Source of the DNA: Aliishimia sp963678085
GTDB lineage: Bacteria > Pseudomonadota > Alphaproteobacteria > Rhodobacterales > Rhodobacteraceae
DNA: 64,000 bases
Direction: 5' to 3'
Assembly: GCA_963678085.1 (NCBI GenBank)
Contig: OY782680.1
Span: 992,001 to 1,056,000 of the forward strand
Each line of letters begins with the position of its first letter. Position 1 is the stretch's first letter. The translations under genes and the position numbers were made by a program. The notes under the pieces are model-generated. The model saw nothing but the letters and a program-made list of their open reading frames with translations. It did no database searches and had not been told where the DNA came from. Below are positions 9,469 through 17,569 of this stretch, in pieces.

Positions 9469-10084
9469 TTTCAAGCAAGTCATTGCAAGAGTTGGATCTG
9501 GTGTTTCCGCGATGGGAGCACTGGTTTGGCTGCTTTGGCCTGGAGACCTTAGGTGGCTTGATAATCCTGAAGCCGCTGTTGCTTTCTTTACTGCACTGAT
9601 CGTTTGGGTTTGTACTGAATTTAAGCAAGCTTTTGCGGAACCAGAATTCGCGAAGTTTCCACGGGACATAAGATTATCTAGAGAATTGATATCACTACAT
9701 CAAAACGAACTACGGACTCTTCTCAAAGACACGGATCTATGGTCATTTGTCGATAGCATTCAGTATTCTAAATGCTATCGTCTCGTCAATCGAAGGGACG
9801 TTGGCGAGTTCACGTTTCTTGACGAAGTTCTCGAACAGAAGGCAGAAGATTTCTTTGTTAGCCTTGGTGCCTTAGCCGAGTTCATTGCAGCGAACACCGC
9901 ACCGGAGCAAATTGCGGGGGGATTGATGACTGGATTCAAACCCGCTAGGTACGTCACTGATGAAGAGTACGAGCGGTTGAGACAGCTTGCTGACCAAGCT
10001 AATTCTTTAGCAAGTAACGCATGGGATACGTTGGAGGCAATTGTTTTAGTTACAAGAAAGCGCTGTCCTGACGCATTTGAGTAG
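9461..10084 (+). CDS. Hypothetical membrane-anchored protein
   Basis: 207-residue protein of unknown function whose ATG lies inside the last codons of lepA (8-bp overlap). The N-terminus has two short hydrophobic stretches (ALVWLLWPG about 19-27 and AVAFFTALIVWVC about 39-51), then a mostly helical soluble region (FAKFPRDIRLSRELISLHQNELRTLLKD and a late EEYERLRQLADQANSLASNAWDTLEAI). Codon use and G+C are visibly lower than in lepA, suggesting acquired DNA. I recognise no domain. The topology recalls small two-helix-anchored proteins of defence or stress loci, but that is only resemblance. Confidence 0.65.
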   Translation: MGDFKQVIARVGSGVSAMGALVWLLWPGDLRWLDNPEAAVAFFTALIVWVCTEFKQAFAEPEFAKFPRDIRLSRELISLHQNELRTLLKDTDLWSFVDSIQYSKCYRLVNRRDVGEFTFLDEVLEQKAEDFFVSLGALAEFIAANTAPEQIAGGLMTGFKPARYVTDEEYERLRQLADQANSLASNAWDTLEAIVLVTRKRCPDAFE

Positions 10085-10094
10085 AACGACTTGT

Positions 10095-10113
10095 CTTTTA
10101 CAATCTGTAAAAG
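10095..10113. terminator. Short perfect hairpin after the hypothetical gene
   Basis: CTTTTACA and TGTAAAAG form an eight-base perfect inverted repeat around ATC, ten bases after the stop at 10084. There is no U-run, so it may be a weak terminator or a protein-binding palindrome. Confidence 0.4.
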
Positions 10114-10180
10114 TATGTGGGATACCCCGGCAGGCTTGGCTCGCGCGGGAGTTTTCGTCGTGCCTGCGTCTCGTAGCGCC

Positions 10181-11233
10181 TCACTCGGCCGGGGCGAATC
10201 CTGTGATCAATTGGCGCAATCCAAAGGCTGCGCCCGCGAAGATAGCTAGGAAAGTGACGGGGGCGCTGTAGGCCAGCAGGGAAAAGGCCGAGATGCCTTG
10301 CCCGACGCTACAGCCCACCGCCAGGATCGCGCCCGGTCCCATCAGGGTTGCGCCGAAGATTTGGCGTTTGAGCTCGCGCGGATCTTCGCAGGCTTCCCAG
10401 CGGAAATGGCCTTTGGAATAGGACCCCAGCGCCGCGCCAATCACCACACCCAGCACAGAGCCGACGCTAAAGGAGAGCGCATTGCCCGACGCGGTCATCG
10501 CATAAAAGATCGTATCGCCAATGGGCGCGGCAAAGGAATGGGTTTCGATCGGTTCGACCTCAAAGCCGGTGGTTGCGATCCAATAGGTGCCAAGCCAGCC
10601 CGATACGATGGCGAGCCCCACCACAAAGCCCCAGAATATGTGCCCGGAGGAGCGGCGCATTTCGCGGCTAGACAGCGCAACCGCAATCAGGGCGCCGCCG
10701 ATCAAAGCGCCCACAAGCAACGGGGGCAGCCCCAATGCGCCAAGGGCTTGGGTGAGTCCCTGCGGGCTTGTAGCGTTTTCCTCAACGGGAAAGAGCCAGA
10801 CGCGGGTTGCGGCAAGCGGGCCGGACATGACCACATAGGCAGAAAGGCCCATGACCAGCACGATCACAAAAGCGCGCAAATCACCTCCGCCGAGCCGCGC
10901 CAGCGCGCCATAGCCGCAATTGCCTGAAAGCGCCATGCCATAGCCGAACACAAGCCCGCCGATGATGGTGCCGGCCGGATTCCAGACGCGATCAAGATAG
11001 GGGGAGGCGGTGCTGTCAAATAGGCCGAATTGGAGCCCTGCATGCACGCCGATAATGCTCACACCTATGGCAATGCCCCACATGCGCAAGCGGCGATCAT
11101 CGGCCCCGTAGAGGCTGTCTTCAATCGCGCCCAAGGTGCAAAATCGGCCAATTCGCGCAGCTAACCCCAGAAGGATGCCGCCAAACAGCCCGATTAATGC
11201 TGCGCTATTGGCTTCTCCTAGGGTTTCAAGCAT
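10181..11233 (-). CDS. soxT: YeeE/YedE-family sulfur transporter (SoxT)
   Basis: 350-residue polytopic membrane protein of the YeeE/YedE (TsuA-like) family, with about nine membrane helices. The three cysteines characteristic of thiosulfate or sulfur-species transport by TsuA are visible in conserved settings: Cys32 (GRFCTLGAIED), Cys106 (SGNCGYGALARLGGGD) and Cys308 (AVGCSVGQG). The gene is downstream of soxR and soxS on the same strand, the soxTRS arrangement seen in Paracoccus and relatives. The likely job is import of thiosulfate or another reduced sulfur compound, either as substrate or as a cytoplasmic signal for SoxR. Substrate is inferred. Confidence 0.85.
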   Translation of the reverse strand: MLETLGEANSAALIGLFGGILLGLAARIGRFCTLGAIEDSLYGADDRRLRMWGIAIGVSIIGVHAGLQFGLFDSTASPYLDRVWNPAGTIIGGLVFGYGMALSGNCGYGALARLGGGDLRAFVIVLVMGLSAYVVMSGPLAATRVWLFPVEENATSPQGLTQALGALGLPPLLVGALIGGALIAVALSSREMRRSSGHIFWGFVVGLAIVSGWLGTYWIATTGFEVEPIETHSFAAPIGDTIFYAMTASGNALSFSVGSVLGVVIGAALGSYSKGHFRWEACEDPRELKRQIFGATLMGPGAILAVGCSVGQGISAFSLLAYSAPVTFLAIFAGAAFGLRQLITGFAPAE

Positions 11234-11272
11234 TACGCGACCTCCGGTGACCGGGCACCCGGAGGCGGCGGG

Positions 11273-11653
11273 TCATTCGCTGCGACAGAACAAGTCGTAT
11301 ACGACTTCCATGATCTGGCGCGGGCGGTCATCTGTCAAGCTGTAGTATATAGTCTTGCCCTCGCGGCGTGGCTGCACGAGCCCCTCTAGGCGCAGGCGAG
11401 AGAGTTGTTGAGATACAGCAGCTTGGCGGGCCGAAAGCAACTCTTCCAGCTCGGTCACAGATTTTTCCCCTGTGGCGAGATGGCACAGGATCATCAAACG
11501 CCCCTCATGACTAATCGCCTTCAAAAAATTTGAGGCGGTCAGGGCGTTTTGCATCATGCGTTCCATATCGTCCGCGCGCATGTTCTTGTTGAACACGGGC
11601 AGGCGGGTTGGTGCCTCTTGGGTCTCTCCTATGCTAGTCATATCAAGCGACAT
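11273..11653 (-). CDS. soxR: ArsR-family persulfide-responsive repressor SoxR
   Basis: 126-residue winged helix-turn-helix repressor of the BigR/SqrR branch of ArsR. The recognition region is SARQAAVSQQLSRLRLEGLVQPRREGKTIYYSL. It carries just two cysteines, Cys57 (ILCHLATGEKSV) and Cys123 (DLFCRSE). Their 66-residue spacing equals that of the redox pair Cys41/Cys107 of Rhodobacter SqrR, which forms a tetrasulfide bridge with sulfane sulfur and releases DNA. It therefore probably represses the sox genes until reduced sulfur is present. The gene lies between soxS and soxT, and candidate operators are at 12059-12078 and 13473-13492. Not to be confused with the MerR-type superoxide sensor SoxR. 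Confidence 0.9.
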   Translation of the reverse strand: MSLDMTSIGETQEAPTRLPVFNKNMRADDMERMMQNALTASNFLKAISHEGRLMILCHLATGEKSVTELEELLSARQAAVSQQLSRLRLEGLVQPRREGKTIYYSLTDDRPRQIMEVVYDLFCRSE

Positions 11654-11659
11654 AGTGGA

Positions 11660-12022
11660 TTAGCTCGCCTTACTCAATGAAATGCCGGAACGTTCGAACA
11701 TCATGGTTAGCAGGCCCCAAAAGAAATCCTCGCCGGGATAGCCTTCGATGCGGCCCACCTCTTTGCCGTCCTGAACAAGAATAAAGGTCGGGGTAAATGT
11801 CACGCGCCGTGCGAATTCCACATCTGGCGCTGTGCCATGCAGATCAAAGCGCTGAAGCGGGGCGGTCTTACCCTCGGGCGTTTTGGGATAGATATGCGAG
11901 ATTTCTTTGTTCCATTTCGCACACCAGTAACATCCCGGCTCTTCGGCCATAAGCAGGCGCGTCTCTGCAAATGCCCCAAGCGGCAAAAGCACAAAGACGG
12001 CCAGCAACAAATATCTCAACAT
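11660..12022 (-). CDS. soxS: Periplasmic thioredoxin-like protein SoxS
   Basis: 120-residue exported thioredoxin-fold protein. A signal peptide (MLRYLLLAVFVLLPLGAFA) precedes the redox motif CYWC at residues 31-34, and the cis-Pro region TFTPTFILV follows. In Paracoccus pantotrophus SoxS reactivates SoxYZ by reducing its carrier thiol. The open frame starts at 12046, but ATG 12022 has AAGGGG about five bases upstream and gives a clean signal peptide. It is the first gene of the soxSRT operon, six bases from soxR, and divergent from soxV, whose product probably keeps it reduced. Confidence 0.9.
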   Translation of the reverse strand: MLRYLLLAVFVLLPLGAFAETRLLMAEEPGCYWCAKWNKEISHIYPKTPEGKTAPLQRFDLHGTAPDVEFARRVTFTPTFILVQDGKEVGRIEGYPGEDFFWGLLTMMFERSGISLSKAS

Positions 12023-12058
12023 GCCATCCCCTTCATTGACGCGCACTCACCATCTATC

Positions 12059-12078
12059 ATAATCTAATCTGTGAATAT
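12059..12078. promoter_or_regulatory. Candidate SoxR operator between soxS and soxV
   Basis: ATAATCTAATCTGTGAATAT has the form AATC-N8-GAAT inside AT/AT flanks, one mismatch from the ATTC-N8-GAAT core of SqrR/BigR-type repressors. It is centred in the 79-bp space between the divergent soxS and soxV starts, where one bound repressor could close both promoters. Confidence 0.6.
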
Positions 12079-12101
12079 CATAATGCAAGATAAGGCGCAC
12101 C

Positions 12102-12842
12102 ATGTTTGATGTTACAATTTTAGGCGCTCTTGTGGCGGGGCTGTTGTCTTTCTTGTCACCCTGCATTTTGCCAATCGTGCCGTTTTACCTCAGTTATTTG
12201 GCCGGGGTCAGTATGAACCAAATTTCGGCGGATGCTGAGATATCTGGCAAAGTGCGGCTGCGGGCTTTTTTGGCGGCGTGTTGCTTTGCCCTTGGGGTGA
12301 TTGTGGTTTTTGTCGGTCTCGGAGCAACCGCGACAGCGTTTGGTGGGATGGTGCGCGAGTATTTCGACATTCTGCGCTGGGTCGCTGCTGGGATTATCAT
12401 AGCGATGGGGCTGCATTTTCTCGGCGTGCTCAAGATCGCTATTCTCTATCGCCAGTTTCGGGCCGATGCGGGGGCGACCTCAAATGTCGGCATGCTTGGA
12501 GCGTTTGTGATCGGCCTGGCCTTTGCCTTTGGCTGGACGCCATGCGTGGGGCCTGTGTTGGCCGCGATTCTCTTTACGGCCGCTGGACAAGAGACGGCCG
12601 GGCAGGGGGCGATGCTGCTCTTTACCTATGGTCTTGGCATGACGCTACCCTTTGTCGCAGCAGCCCTGTTCATCGGCCCGTTCATGTCGTGGATGGCGCG
12701 GTTCCGCCGACATCTCGGGGTTGTGGAAAAGATCATGGGCGCGCTGCTGGTTCTTTTCGGTATACTGATTGCAACAAACTCGGTGAATGTCATTGCGGGG
12801 TGGATGCTGAAATACATCCCGTGGTTCAGCACGATTGGCTAA
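12102..12842 (+). CDS. soxV: CcdA-like thiol-disulfide transporter SoxV
   Basis: 246-residue membrane protein of the CcdA/DsbD family with about six transmembrane helices. The two cysteines that shuttle reducing equivalents across the inner membrane are Cys21 (LSPCILPIVPFYLSYL) and Cys148 (GWTPCVGPVLAAIL), each in the family's proline-rich setting. SoxV passes electrons from cytoplasmic thioredoxin to the periplasmic thioredoxins SoxW and SoxS, which is needed for lithotrophic growth on thiosulfate in Paracoccus. It starts the plus-strand sox operon and is 15 bp from soxW. Confidence 0.93.
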   Translation: MFDVTILGALVAGLLSFLSPCILPIVPFYLSYLAGVSMNQISADAEISGKVRLRAFLAACCFALGVIVVFVGLGATATAFGGMVREYFDILRWVAAGIIIAMGLHFLGVLKIAILYRQFRADAGATSNVGMLGAFVIGLAFAFGWTPCVGPVLAAILFTAAGQETAGQGAMLLFTYGLGMTLPFVAAALFIGPFMSWMARFRRHLGVVEKIMGALLVLFGILIATNSVNVIAGWMLKYIPWFSTIG

Positions 12843-12857
12843 TCTAAAGGGAGATTT

Positions 12858-13421
12858 TTGATGATACGTGTACTTGCTTTTCTCGCGGGGATCCTCTTCG
12901 CAACAAACCTTGCCGCTTCGGAGCTCGGCGATGATGGGTTGCATAAGCAGCCTTGGATGCGCGACACTTTCAAGGATCTAAGAGAAGATCTTGCTGAGGC
13001 CAATGCCGAGGGGAAGCGGCTGATGGTCATTATCGAGCAACGTGGTTGTATTTACTGTAGAAAAATGCACGAAGAGGTCTTTGTGATCCCCGAGATCGCG
13101 CAATATATCGAAGATAATTTCTTCGTGGTGCAGATTAATATGTTTGGTGATGTTGAGGTCACAGATTTTGACGGAACCGCCCTGCCGGAAAAGGATATGA
13201 CCAAGCGTTGGGGGGCCTTGTTTACACCGAATATTTACTTTTTTCCCGAAGAAGTTAGTGCAGATCAAATGGCGACCCAAGCGGCTGTGGCCGTGATGCC
13301 CGGCGCTTTTGATCGCTGGACGACCTTTAATATGCTGAATTGGGTTATGGAAAAGGGGTATGATGGCGATGAGCCTTTCCAAAAATACCATGCGCGCAGA
13401 TATGCAAAGCAGGCGGGCTAA
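12858..13421 (+). CDS. soxW: Periplasmic thioredoxin-like protein SoxW
   Basis: 187-residue exported thioredoxin-fold protein with a signal peptide (MMIRVLAFLAGILFATNLAAS) and the active-site motif CIYC (Cys64 and Cys67). The motif sits in a segment VIIEQRGCIYCRKMHEEVF typical of the SoxW/thioredoxin_2-like group. In Paracoccus it is the redox partner of SoxV, although soxW mutants still oxidise thiosulfate. GGGAG lies seven bases before the ATG. A 146-bp gap with a palindrome separates it from soxX, suggesting that the structural sox genes have their own promoter. Confidence 0.9.
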   Translation: MMIRVLAFLAGILFATNLAASELGDDGLHKQPWMRDTFKDLREDLAEANAEGKRLMVIIEQRGCIYCRKMHEEVFVIPEIAQYIEDNFFVVQINMFGDVEVTDFDGTALPEKDMTKRWGALFTPNIYFFPEEVSADQMATQAAVAVMPGAFDRWTTFNMLNWVMEKGYDGDEPFQKYHARRYAKQAG

Positions 13422-13472
13422 GGCTGAGAGCACTATTTGTGCGCAATTTTACTCACAAGCGACATAAATGAA

Positions 13473-13492
13473 AAATTCAAAGCCTTGAATTT
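13473..13492. promoter_or_regulatory. Candidate SoxR operator upstream of soxX
   Basis: AAATTCAAAGCCTTGAATTT is a perfect palindrome with eight-base arms and a four-base centre. It contains an exact ATTC-N8-GAAT core, the published SqrR/BigR consensus form. It lies in the 146-bp soxW-soxX gap, about 76 bp before the soxX start, an ideal position to control soxXYZA and the genes beyond. Confidence 0.7.
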
Positions 13493-13567
13493 GATGTTGC
13501 GTTCCTGCGGTGGCGTGCCGTAGTGTACAAATCGAACCAAGGCAAGGAATCGACCTAGGGAGGGCTC

Positions 13568-14041
13568 ATGAAATTCGCACTTGGACTTTGCGCGGCCACT
13601 ATATTCAGCGCGACAATCGGACTTGCGGGGGAAGTTAAACCGCAAGACGTGAACTATGTAGATGGGGCTGTTGAGCAATCCCTCACAGGGGTTGCAGGTG
13701 ATCCTGCAGCTGGTGAAGTGATCATGAACAAAGGGGCGGGGAATTGCATTGCCTGCCACGTAGTTTCATCGCTTGATCTTGCTTTCCAGGGCGAGATTGG
13801 CCCCCCACTTGACGGGGTTGCGGATCGTTGGTCCGAAGCAGAGCTGCGCGGAATCGTAGCGAATGCAAAAATTATGTTTGAGGGCACAATGATGCCAGCA
13901 TTCTATAAAACCGAAGGGTTCACGCGTCTCGGTGATGGCTACACTGGTAAGGCCTACCCAGAGGGGGAGGTAAAGCCGCTGCTCACAGGTCAAGAGATCG
14001 AAGATGTGGTGGCTTTTCTGTTGACACTAAAGGAAGAGTAA
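13568..14041 (+). CDS. soxX: Cytochrome c subunit SoxX
   Basis: 157-residue periplasmic monohaem cytochrome, partner of SoxA in the SoxXA complex that oxidatively joins thiosulfate to SoxY. A signal peptide (to about residue 20, GLA) precedes the haem motif CIACH (60-64). The candidate axial methionine is in GTMMPAFY, as is usual for SoxX. AGGGAGG is five bases before the ATG. It is the first gene of the structural cluster soxXYZABCDEF. Confidence 0.95.
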   Translation: MKFALGLCAATIFSATIGLAGEVKPQDVNYVDGAVEQSLTGVAGDPAAGEVIMNKGAGNCIACHVVSSLDLAFQGEIGPPLDGVADRWSEAELRGIVANAKIMFEGTMMPAFYKTEGFTRLGDGYTGKAYPEGEVKPLLTGQEIEDVVAFLLTLKEE

Positions 14042-14065
14042 TCTTCCAACGAAATGGAGTATATG

Positions 14066-14485
14066 ATGGAATTAACACGTCGTAATGTTGTGGTGCTTGG
14101 ATCAAGCGCTGCTTTGGCAAGCGCGGTAGGTATGCCAGCGTTCGCCAGCCTTACAGATGATGCAATCGCGGCCTTTACGGGCGGTGCGGAAACGGGCAGC
14201 GGTGCAATCACGCTGACGGCCCCAGAAATCGCGGAAAATGGGAATACTGTGCCTGTTGGCGTCGAGGCTCCAGGTGCGGTTGAGATCACTTTGCTTGCCG
14301 ATGGGAACCCAACGCCAGCTGTCGCAACCTTCAAGTTCGGCCCGCTGAGCGCTGTGCGCGGGGCATCTACGCGGATCCGCCTTGCGGGCACCCAAAACGT
14401 GATCGCGGTCGCGAAGATGGAAGATGGCTCATTCCAAATGGCAAAAGCCGAAGTGAAGGTGACCATCGGCGGCTGCGGCGGCTAA
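14066..14485 (+). CDS. soxY: Sulfur carrier subunit SoxY
   Basis: 139-residue periplasmic carrier protein. It ends in the swinging-arm motif GGCGG, whose cysteine (Cys137) holds the sulfur intermediates during the Sox cycle. A twin-arginine-type leader (LTRRNVVVLGSSAALASAVG) suggests that it is exported folded, probably with SoxZ. Three ATGs (14054, 14063, 14066) are in frame; GGAG at 14056-14059 is six bases before 14066, so that start is preferred. It is 24 bp after soxX and followed by soxZ. Confidence 0.95.
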   Translation: MELTRRNVVVLGSSAALASAVGMPAFASLTDDAIAAFTGGAETGSGAITLTAPEIAENGNTVPVGVEAPGAVEITLLADGNPTPAVATFKFGPLSAVRGASTRIRLAGTQNVIAVAKMEDGSFQMAKAEVKVTIGGCGG

Positions 14486-14537
14486 TTCATTCGATCTCAT
14501 TCGCAAAGCGTATCAACTATTCTAAGGAGCAATCCAC

Positions 14538-14867
14538 ATGGCATCTGGTGTAAAACCACGGGTTAAAGTCCCAAAAACTGCTGCAGCTGGTGAGTCCATC
14601 ACCATCAAAACCTTGATCAGCCACAAAATGGAAAGCGGTCAGCGCAAAGATGGCGATGGCAATGTTATTCCACGGTCCATCATCAATCGCTTCACGGCCG
14701 ATTTTAACGGGCAAAATGTGATCGACGTTGCAATTGAGCCTGCGATCTCAACAAACCCCTATTTCCAGTTTGACGCGACTGTCCCAGAAACGGGTGAGTT
14801 TGCGTTCACATGGTATGATGACGACGGGTCGGTCTATGAAGCCAAGAAAAAGGTAACCGTCGCCTAA
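14538..14867 (+). CDS. soxZ: Sulfur carrier partner SoxZ
   Basis: 109-residue immunoglobulin-like beta protein without a signal peptide, which forms the SoxYZ heterodimer and is exported on SoxY's Tat leader. Family hallmarks include KTLISHKMESGQRKDGDGN near the start and FAFTWYDDDGSVYEAKKKV at the end. Length is standard. AAGGAG precedes the ATG by ten bases. The gene lies between soxY and soxA. Confidence 0.96.
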   Translation: MASGVKPRVKVPKTAAAGESITIKTLISHKMESGQRKDGDGNVIPRSIINRFTADFNGQNVIDVAIEPAISTNPYFQFDATVPETGEFAFTWYDDDGSVYEAKKKVTVA

Positions 14868-14899
14868 GCGAGCAACAGTCCTACAGGGAGGAAACAACT

Positions 14900-15757
14900 G
14901 TGAGCCAAGGGAAAACTACACTGAAAGCCTTTGCGATGGTTGCCGCAGCGACTGTGGCAACCGGGGCGTTCGCGGATGCTGATGAGGATCAGCTGACGAT
15001 CAATGGCGAAATCAAAATTGTTACGGAAGCTCCGGCGCCGGCACATATGGAATATGTTGATACAATCTACTCTGGCTGGCGGTATCGCTCAGATGAAACG
15101 CAAGCCGTGCAGATGGATGATTTCGACAATCCGGCCATGATTTTCGTCGAGTCTGCAGCTGAGGCTTGGGATACGGTTGAAGGTGACGCTGGGAAGTCAT
15201 GCGCATCTTGCCATAACGAGGTTGAATCACTTCGCGGTGTTCGTGCGGTCTATCCAAAATGGAACGAAGCGGCCGGTGAAGTGCGCACATTGGCTATGCA
15301 GGTCAATGACTGCCGCGAAAACGAAATGGGCGCTGAAAAGTGGAAATATTCCGGCGGCGATATGACTGCTATGGTCGGTCTGATCTCTTCTGTTTCTCGC
15401 GGCATGCCCGTAAATGTGGCAATTGACGGCCCGGTTCAGTCCACTTGGGAGCGCGGTAAAGAGCTCTACTATGAGCGTACCGGTCAGCTTGAGTTGTCCT
15501 GTGCCAATTGCCATGAAGACAGCTATGGCATGATGATCCGTGCGGATCACCTTAGCCAAGGTCAGATCAACGGCTTCCCAACATATCGCTTGAAAAACAC
15601 CAAGCTGAACTCTGTGCATGCCCGCTTTAAAGGCTGCGTTCGCGACACACGCGCGCATACCTATAAGCCTGGCTCACCTGAGTTCATCGCGCTGGAGCTT
15701 TACGTCGCCTCTCGCGGCAACGGCCTAAGCGTCGAAGGACCATCTGTCCGCAACTAA
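14900..15757 (+). CDS. soxA: Dihaem cytochrome c subunit SoxA
   Basis: 285-residue catalytic subunit of L-cysteine S-thiosulfotransferase SoxXA. A signal peptide ends near residue 25 (GAFA). Two haem motifs are seen, CASCH (101-105) and CANCH (201-205), so this is the dihaem type. The active-site cysteine, modified to persulfide in the family, corresponds to Cys246 in FKGCVRDTRA; Cys138 (NDCREN) is also conserved. The start is a GTG with GGAGGA seven bases upstream. A hairpin with a T-run follows the gene, so downstream sox expression may be lower. Confidence 0.95.
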   Translation: MSQGKTTLKAFAMVAAATVATGAFADADEDQLTINGEIKIVTEAPAPAHMEYVDTIYSGWRYRSDETQAVQMDDFDNPAMIFVESAAEAWDTVEGDAGKSCASCHNEVESLRGVRAVYPKWNEAAGEVRTLAMQVNDCRENEMGAEKWKYSGGDMTAMVGLISSVSRGMPVNVAIDGPVQSTWERGKELYYERTGQLELSCANCHEDSYGMMIRADHLSQGQINGFPTYRLKNTKLNSVHARFKGCVRDTRAHTYKPGSPEFIALELYVASRGNGLSVEGPSVRN

Positions 15758-15767
15758 ACCATCTGCA

Positions 15768-15801
15768 AAAGGCTCGTGGGGACTCCTGCGGGCCTTTTTT
15801 T
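15768..15801 (+). terminator. Possible terminator or attenuator between soxA and soxB
   Basis: An imperfect stem AAAGGC...GCCTTT enclosing a G+C-rich loop is followed by seven T residues, ten bases after the soxA stop. Because soxB continues in the same direction, it probably reduces rather than ends transcription. Confidence 0.55.
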
Positions 15802-15848
15802 CTCGCGCAATAAATTCAACAATGCGCATATGTATTAAGGAGCTCTTC

Positions 15849-17546
15849 ATGATTTCGCGCCGCGATTTTCTTCAGGTCGGAATGGCCGCCTCTGCAATTG
15901 TTGGGGCCTCTGGCTTTGGCAATTGGTCTAAACTAGCGGCGCAGCAGGCATTGACGCAGGATCAACTGCTTGAGTTCGACACGTTCGGCAATATCTCTTT
16001 GATCCATATCACCGATATTCATGCGCAGCTGAAGCCGATCTATTTCCGCGAGCCTTCCATCAATCTTGGCGTGGGCGGAAATAAGGGCGCTGTGCCGCAT
16101 GTGACCGGTGCGGATTTCCGCAAACTCTACGGCATTGCCGATGGTTCCCCTTCCCATTACGCGCTGAGCTCTGGCGACTTTTCCTCCCTGGCGCAAGGGT
16201 ATGGCCGTGTGGGCGGGCTGGACCGTATGGCGACCGTGATCAACGCAATCCGCGCCGACCGGCCAGATGCGATTCTGCTTGATGGCGGAGATACTTGGCA
16301 TGGCTCATATACTTGCTGGAAAACCGACGCGCAGGACATGTTCAATGTCATGAATGCGTTGAAACCAGATGCGATGACCTTCCACTGGGAATTCACTCTT
16401 GGCACCGAACGCGTTGAAGAATTGGTGAACCAGCTGCCTTTCGCCGCGCTTGGTCAAAACATTTTTGATGCCGAATGGGATGAGCCCACCGATCTGTTCC
16501 CGCCCTATAAAATGTTCGAGCGGGGCGGCACGAAAATCGCGGTGATCGGCCAGGCCTTTCCCTATATGCCAATTGCCAATCCTGGCTGGATGTTTCCCGA
16601 ATACTCTTTTGGTATTCGTGATGAAAACATGAACGCGATGGTGCAAGAGGTGCGCGCGGCGGGTGCTGAATGCGTTGTGGTGCTTAGCCATAACGGCTTT
16701 GACGTCGATAAAAAGATGGCGAGCGTGGTGCCCGGCATTGACGTGATTCTCTCTGGTCATACCCATGATGCGCTGCCCGAGCCTGTTGTGGTTGGCGAAA
16801 CAATCATTTTGCCCTCTGGCTCTAATGGCAAATTCGTGACGCGTTGTGATTTGGACATTCGTGATGGGCGCATGATGGGCTATCGTACGAAACTGATCCC
16901 GATCTTCTCTGATGTGATTGAGCCAGATGCAGAGGTTGCTGCGTTGATCGATGAGCAGCGCGCGCCTTATGAGGCCGAACTAACTGAAGTCATTGGGAAA
17001 ACCGACAGCTTGCTGTATCGCCGCGGCAATTTCAACGGCACCTGGGATAATGTGATTTGTGATGCGCTTTTGTCTGAGCGCGATGCGGAGATTGCTTTGT
17101 CTCCTGGCGTGCGTTGGGGGCCGTCCTTGATCCCAGGCCAGGACATCACGCGCGAAGATATCTTTGGCGTGACCTCTATGAGCTATGGTGAGGCCTATCG
17201 AACTGAGATGACCGGCGAGTTTCTTAAGGTTGTGTTAGAAGATGTGGCCGATAATATCTTCAATCCTGACCCGTACTATCAGCAGGGCGGAGATATGGTG
17301 CGCACCGGTGGGCTTGGCTACCGGGTCGATGTGAGCAAGCCCCAAGGTGAGCGCATCTCAAATATGACGCTGCTCAAGACTGGAGAGCAGATCGATCCAT
17401 CCCGCAGCTATGTGATCGCGGGTTGGGCATCGGTGAATGAAGACACGGAAGGCCCCCAGATTTGGGATGTGGTCGAAAGTCACATTCGCAAATTAGGGAC
17501 AGTAACTGTAACTGAAAACAACAGCGTCGAAGTCGTCGGCGTTTAA
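15849..17546 (+). CDS. soxB: Sulfate thiohydrolase SoxB
   Basis: 565-residue dimanganese periplasmic enzyme that hydrolyses the terminal sulfone from SoxY-bound thiosulfate and releases sulfate. It has a Tat leader (SRRDFLQVGMAASAI). The metallophosphoesterase-like motifs are ITDIHAQL, SGDFSS, GGDTWHGSYTCWKT, MTFHWEFTLG, VVLSHNGFDVDKKM and LSGHTHDAL. A 5'-nucleotidase C-terminal domain follows. The frame opens at 15822, but ATG 15849 has AAGGAG six bases upstream and gives the Tat motif in place. soxB is the usual marker gene for thiosulfate oxidation. Confidence 0.97.
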   Translation: MISRRDFLQVGMAASAIVGASGFGNWSKLAAQQALTQDQLLEFDTFGNISLIHITDIHAQLKPIYFREPSINLGVGGNKGAVPHVTGADFRKLYGIADGSPSHYALSSGDFSSLAQGYGRVGGLDRMATVINAIRADRPDAILLDGGDTWHGSYTCWKTDAQDMFNVMNALKPDAMTFHWEFTLGTERVEELVNQLPFAALGQNIFDAEWDEPTDLFPPYKMFERGGTKIAVIGQAFPYMPIANPGWMFPEYSFGIRDENMNAMVQEVRAAGAECVVVLSHNGFDVDKKMASVVPGIDVILSGHTHDALPEPVVVGETIILPSGSNGKFVTRCDLDIRDGRMMGYRTKLIPIFSDVIEPDAEVAALIDEQRAPYEAELTEVIGKTDSLLYRRGNFNGTWDNVICDALLSERDAEIALSPGVRWGPSLIPGQDITREDIFGVTSMSYGEAYRTEMTGEFLKVVLEDVADNIFNPDPYYQQGGDMVRTGGLGYRVDVSKPQGERISNMTLLKTGEQIDPSRSYVIAGWASVNEDTEGPQIWDVVESHIRKLGTVTVTENNSVEVVGV

Positions 17547-17569
17547 CCTTTAACCGGAGAGCATGATCC

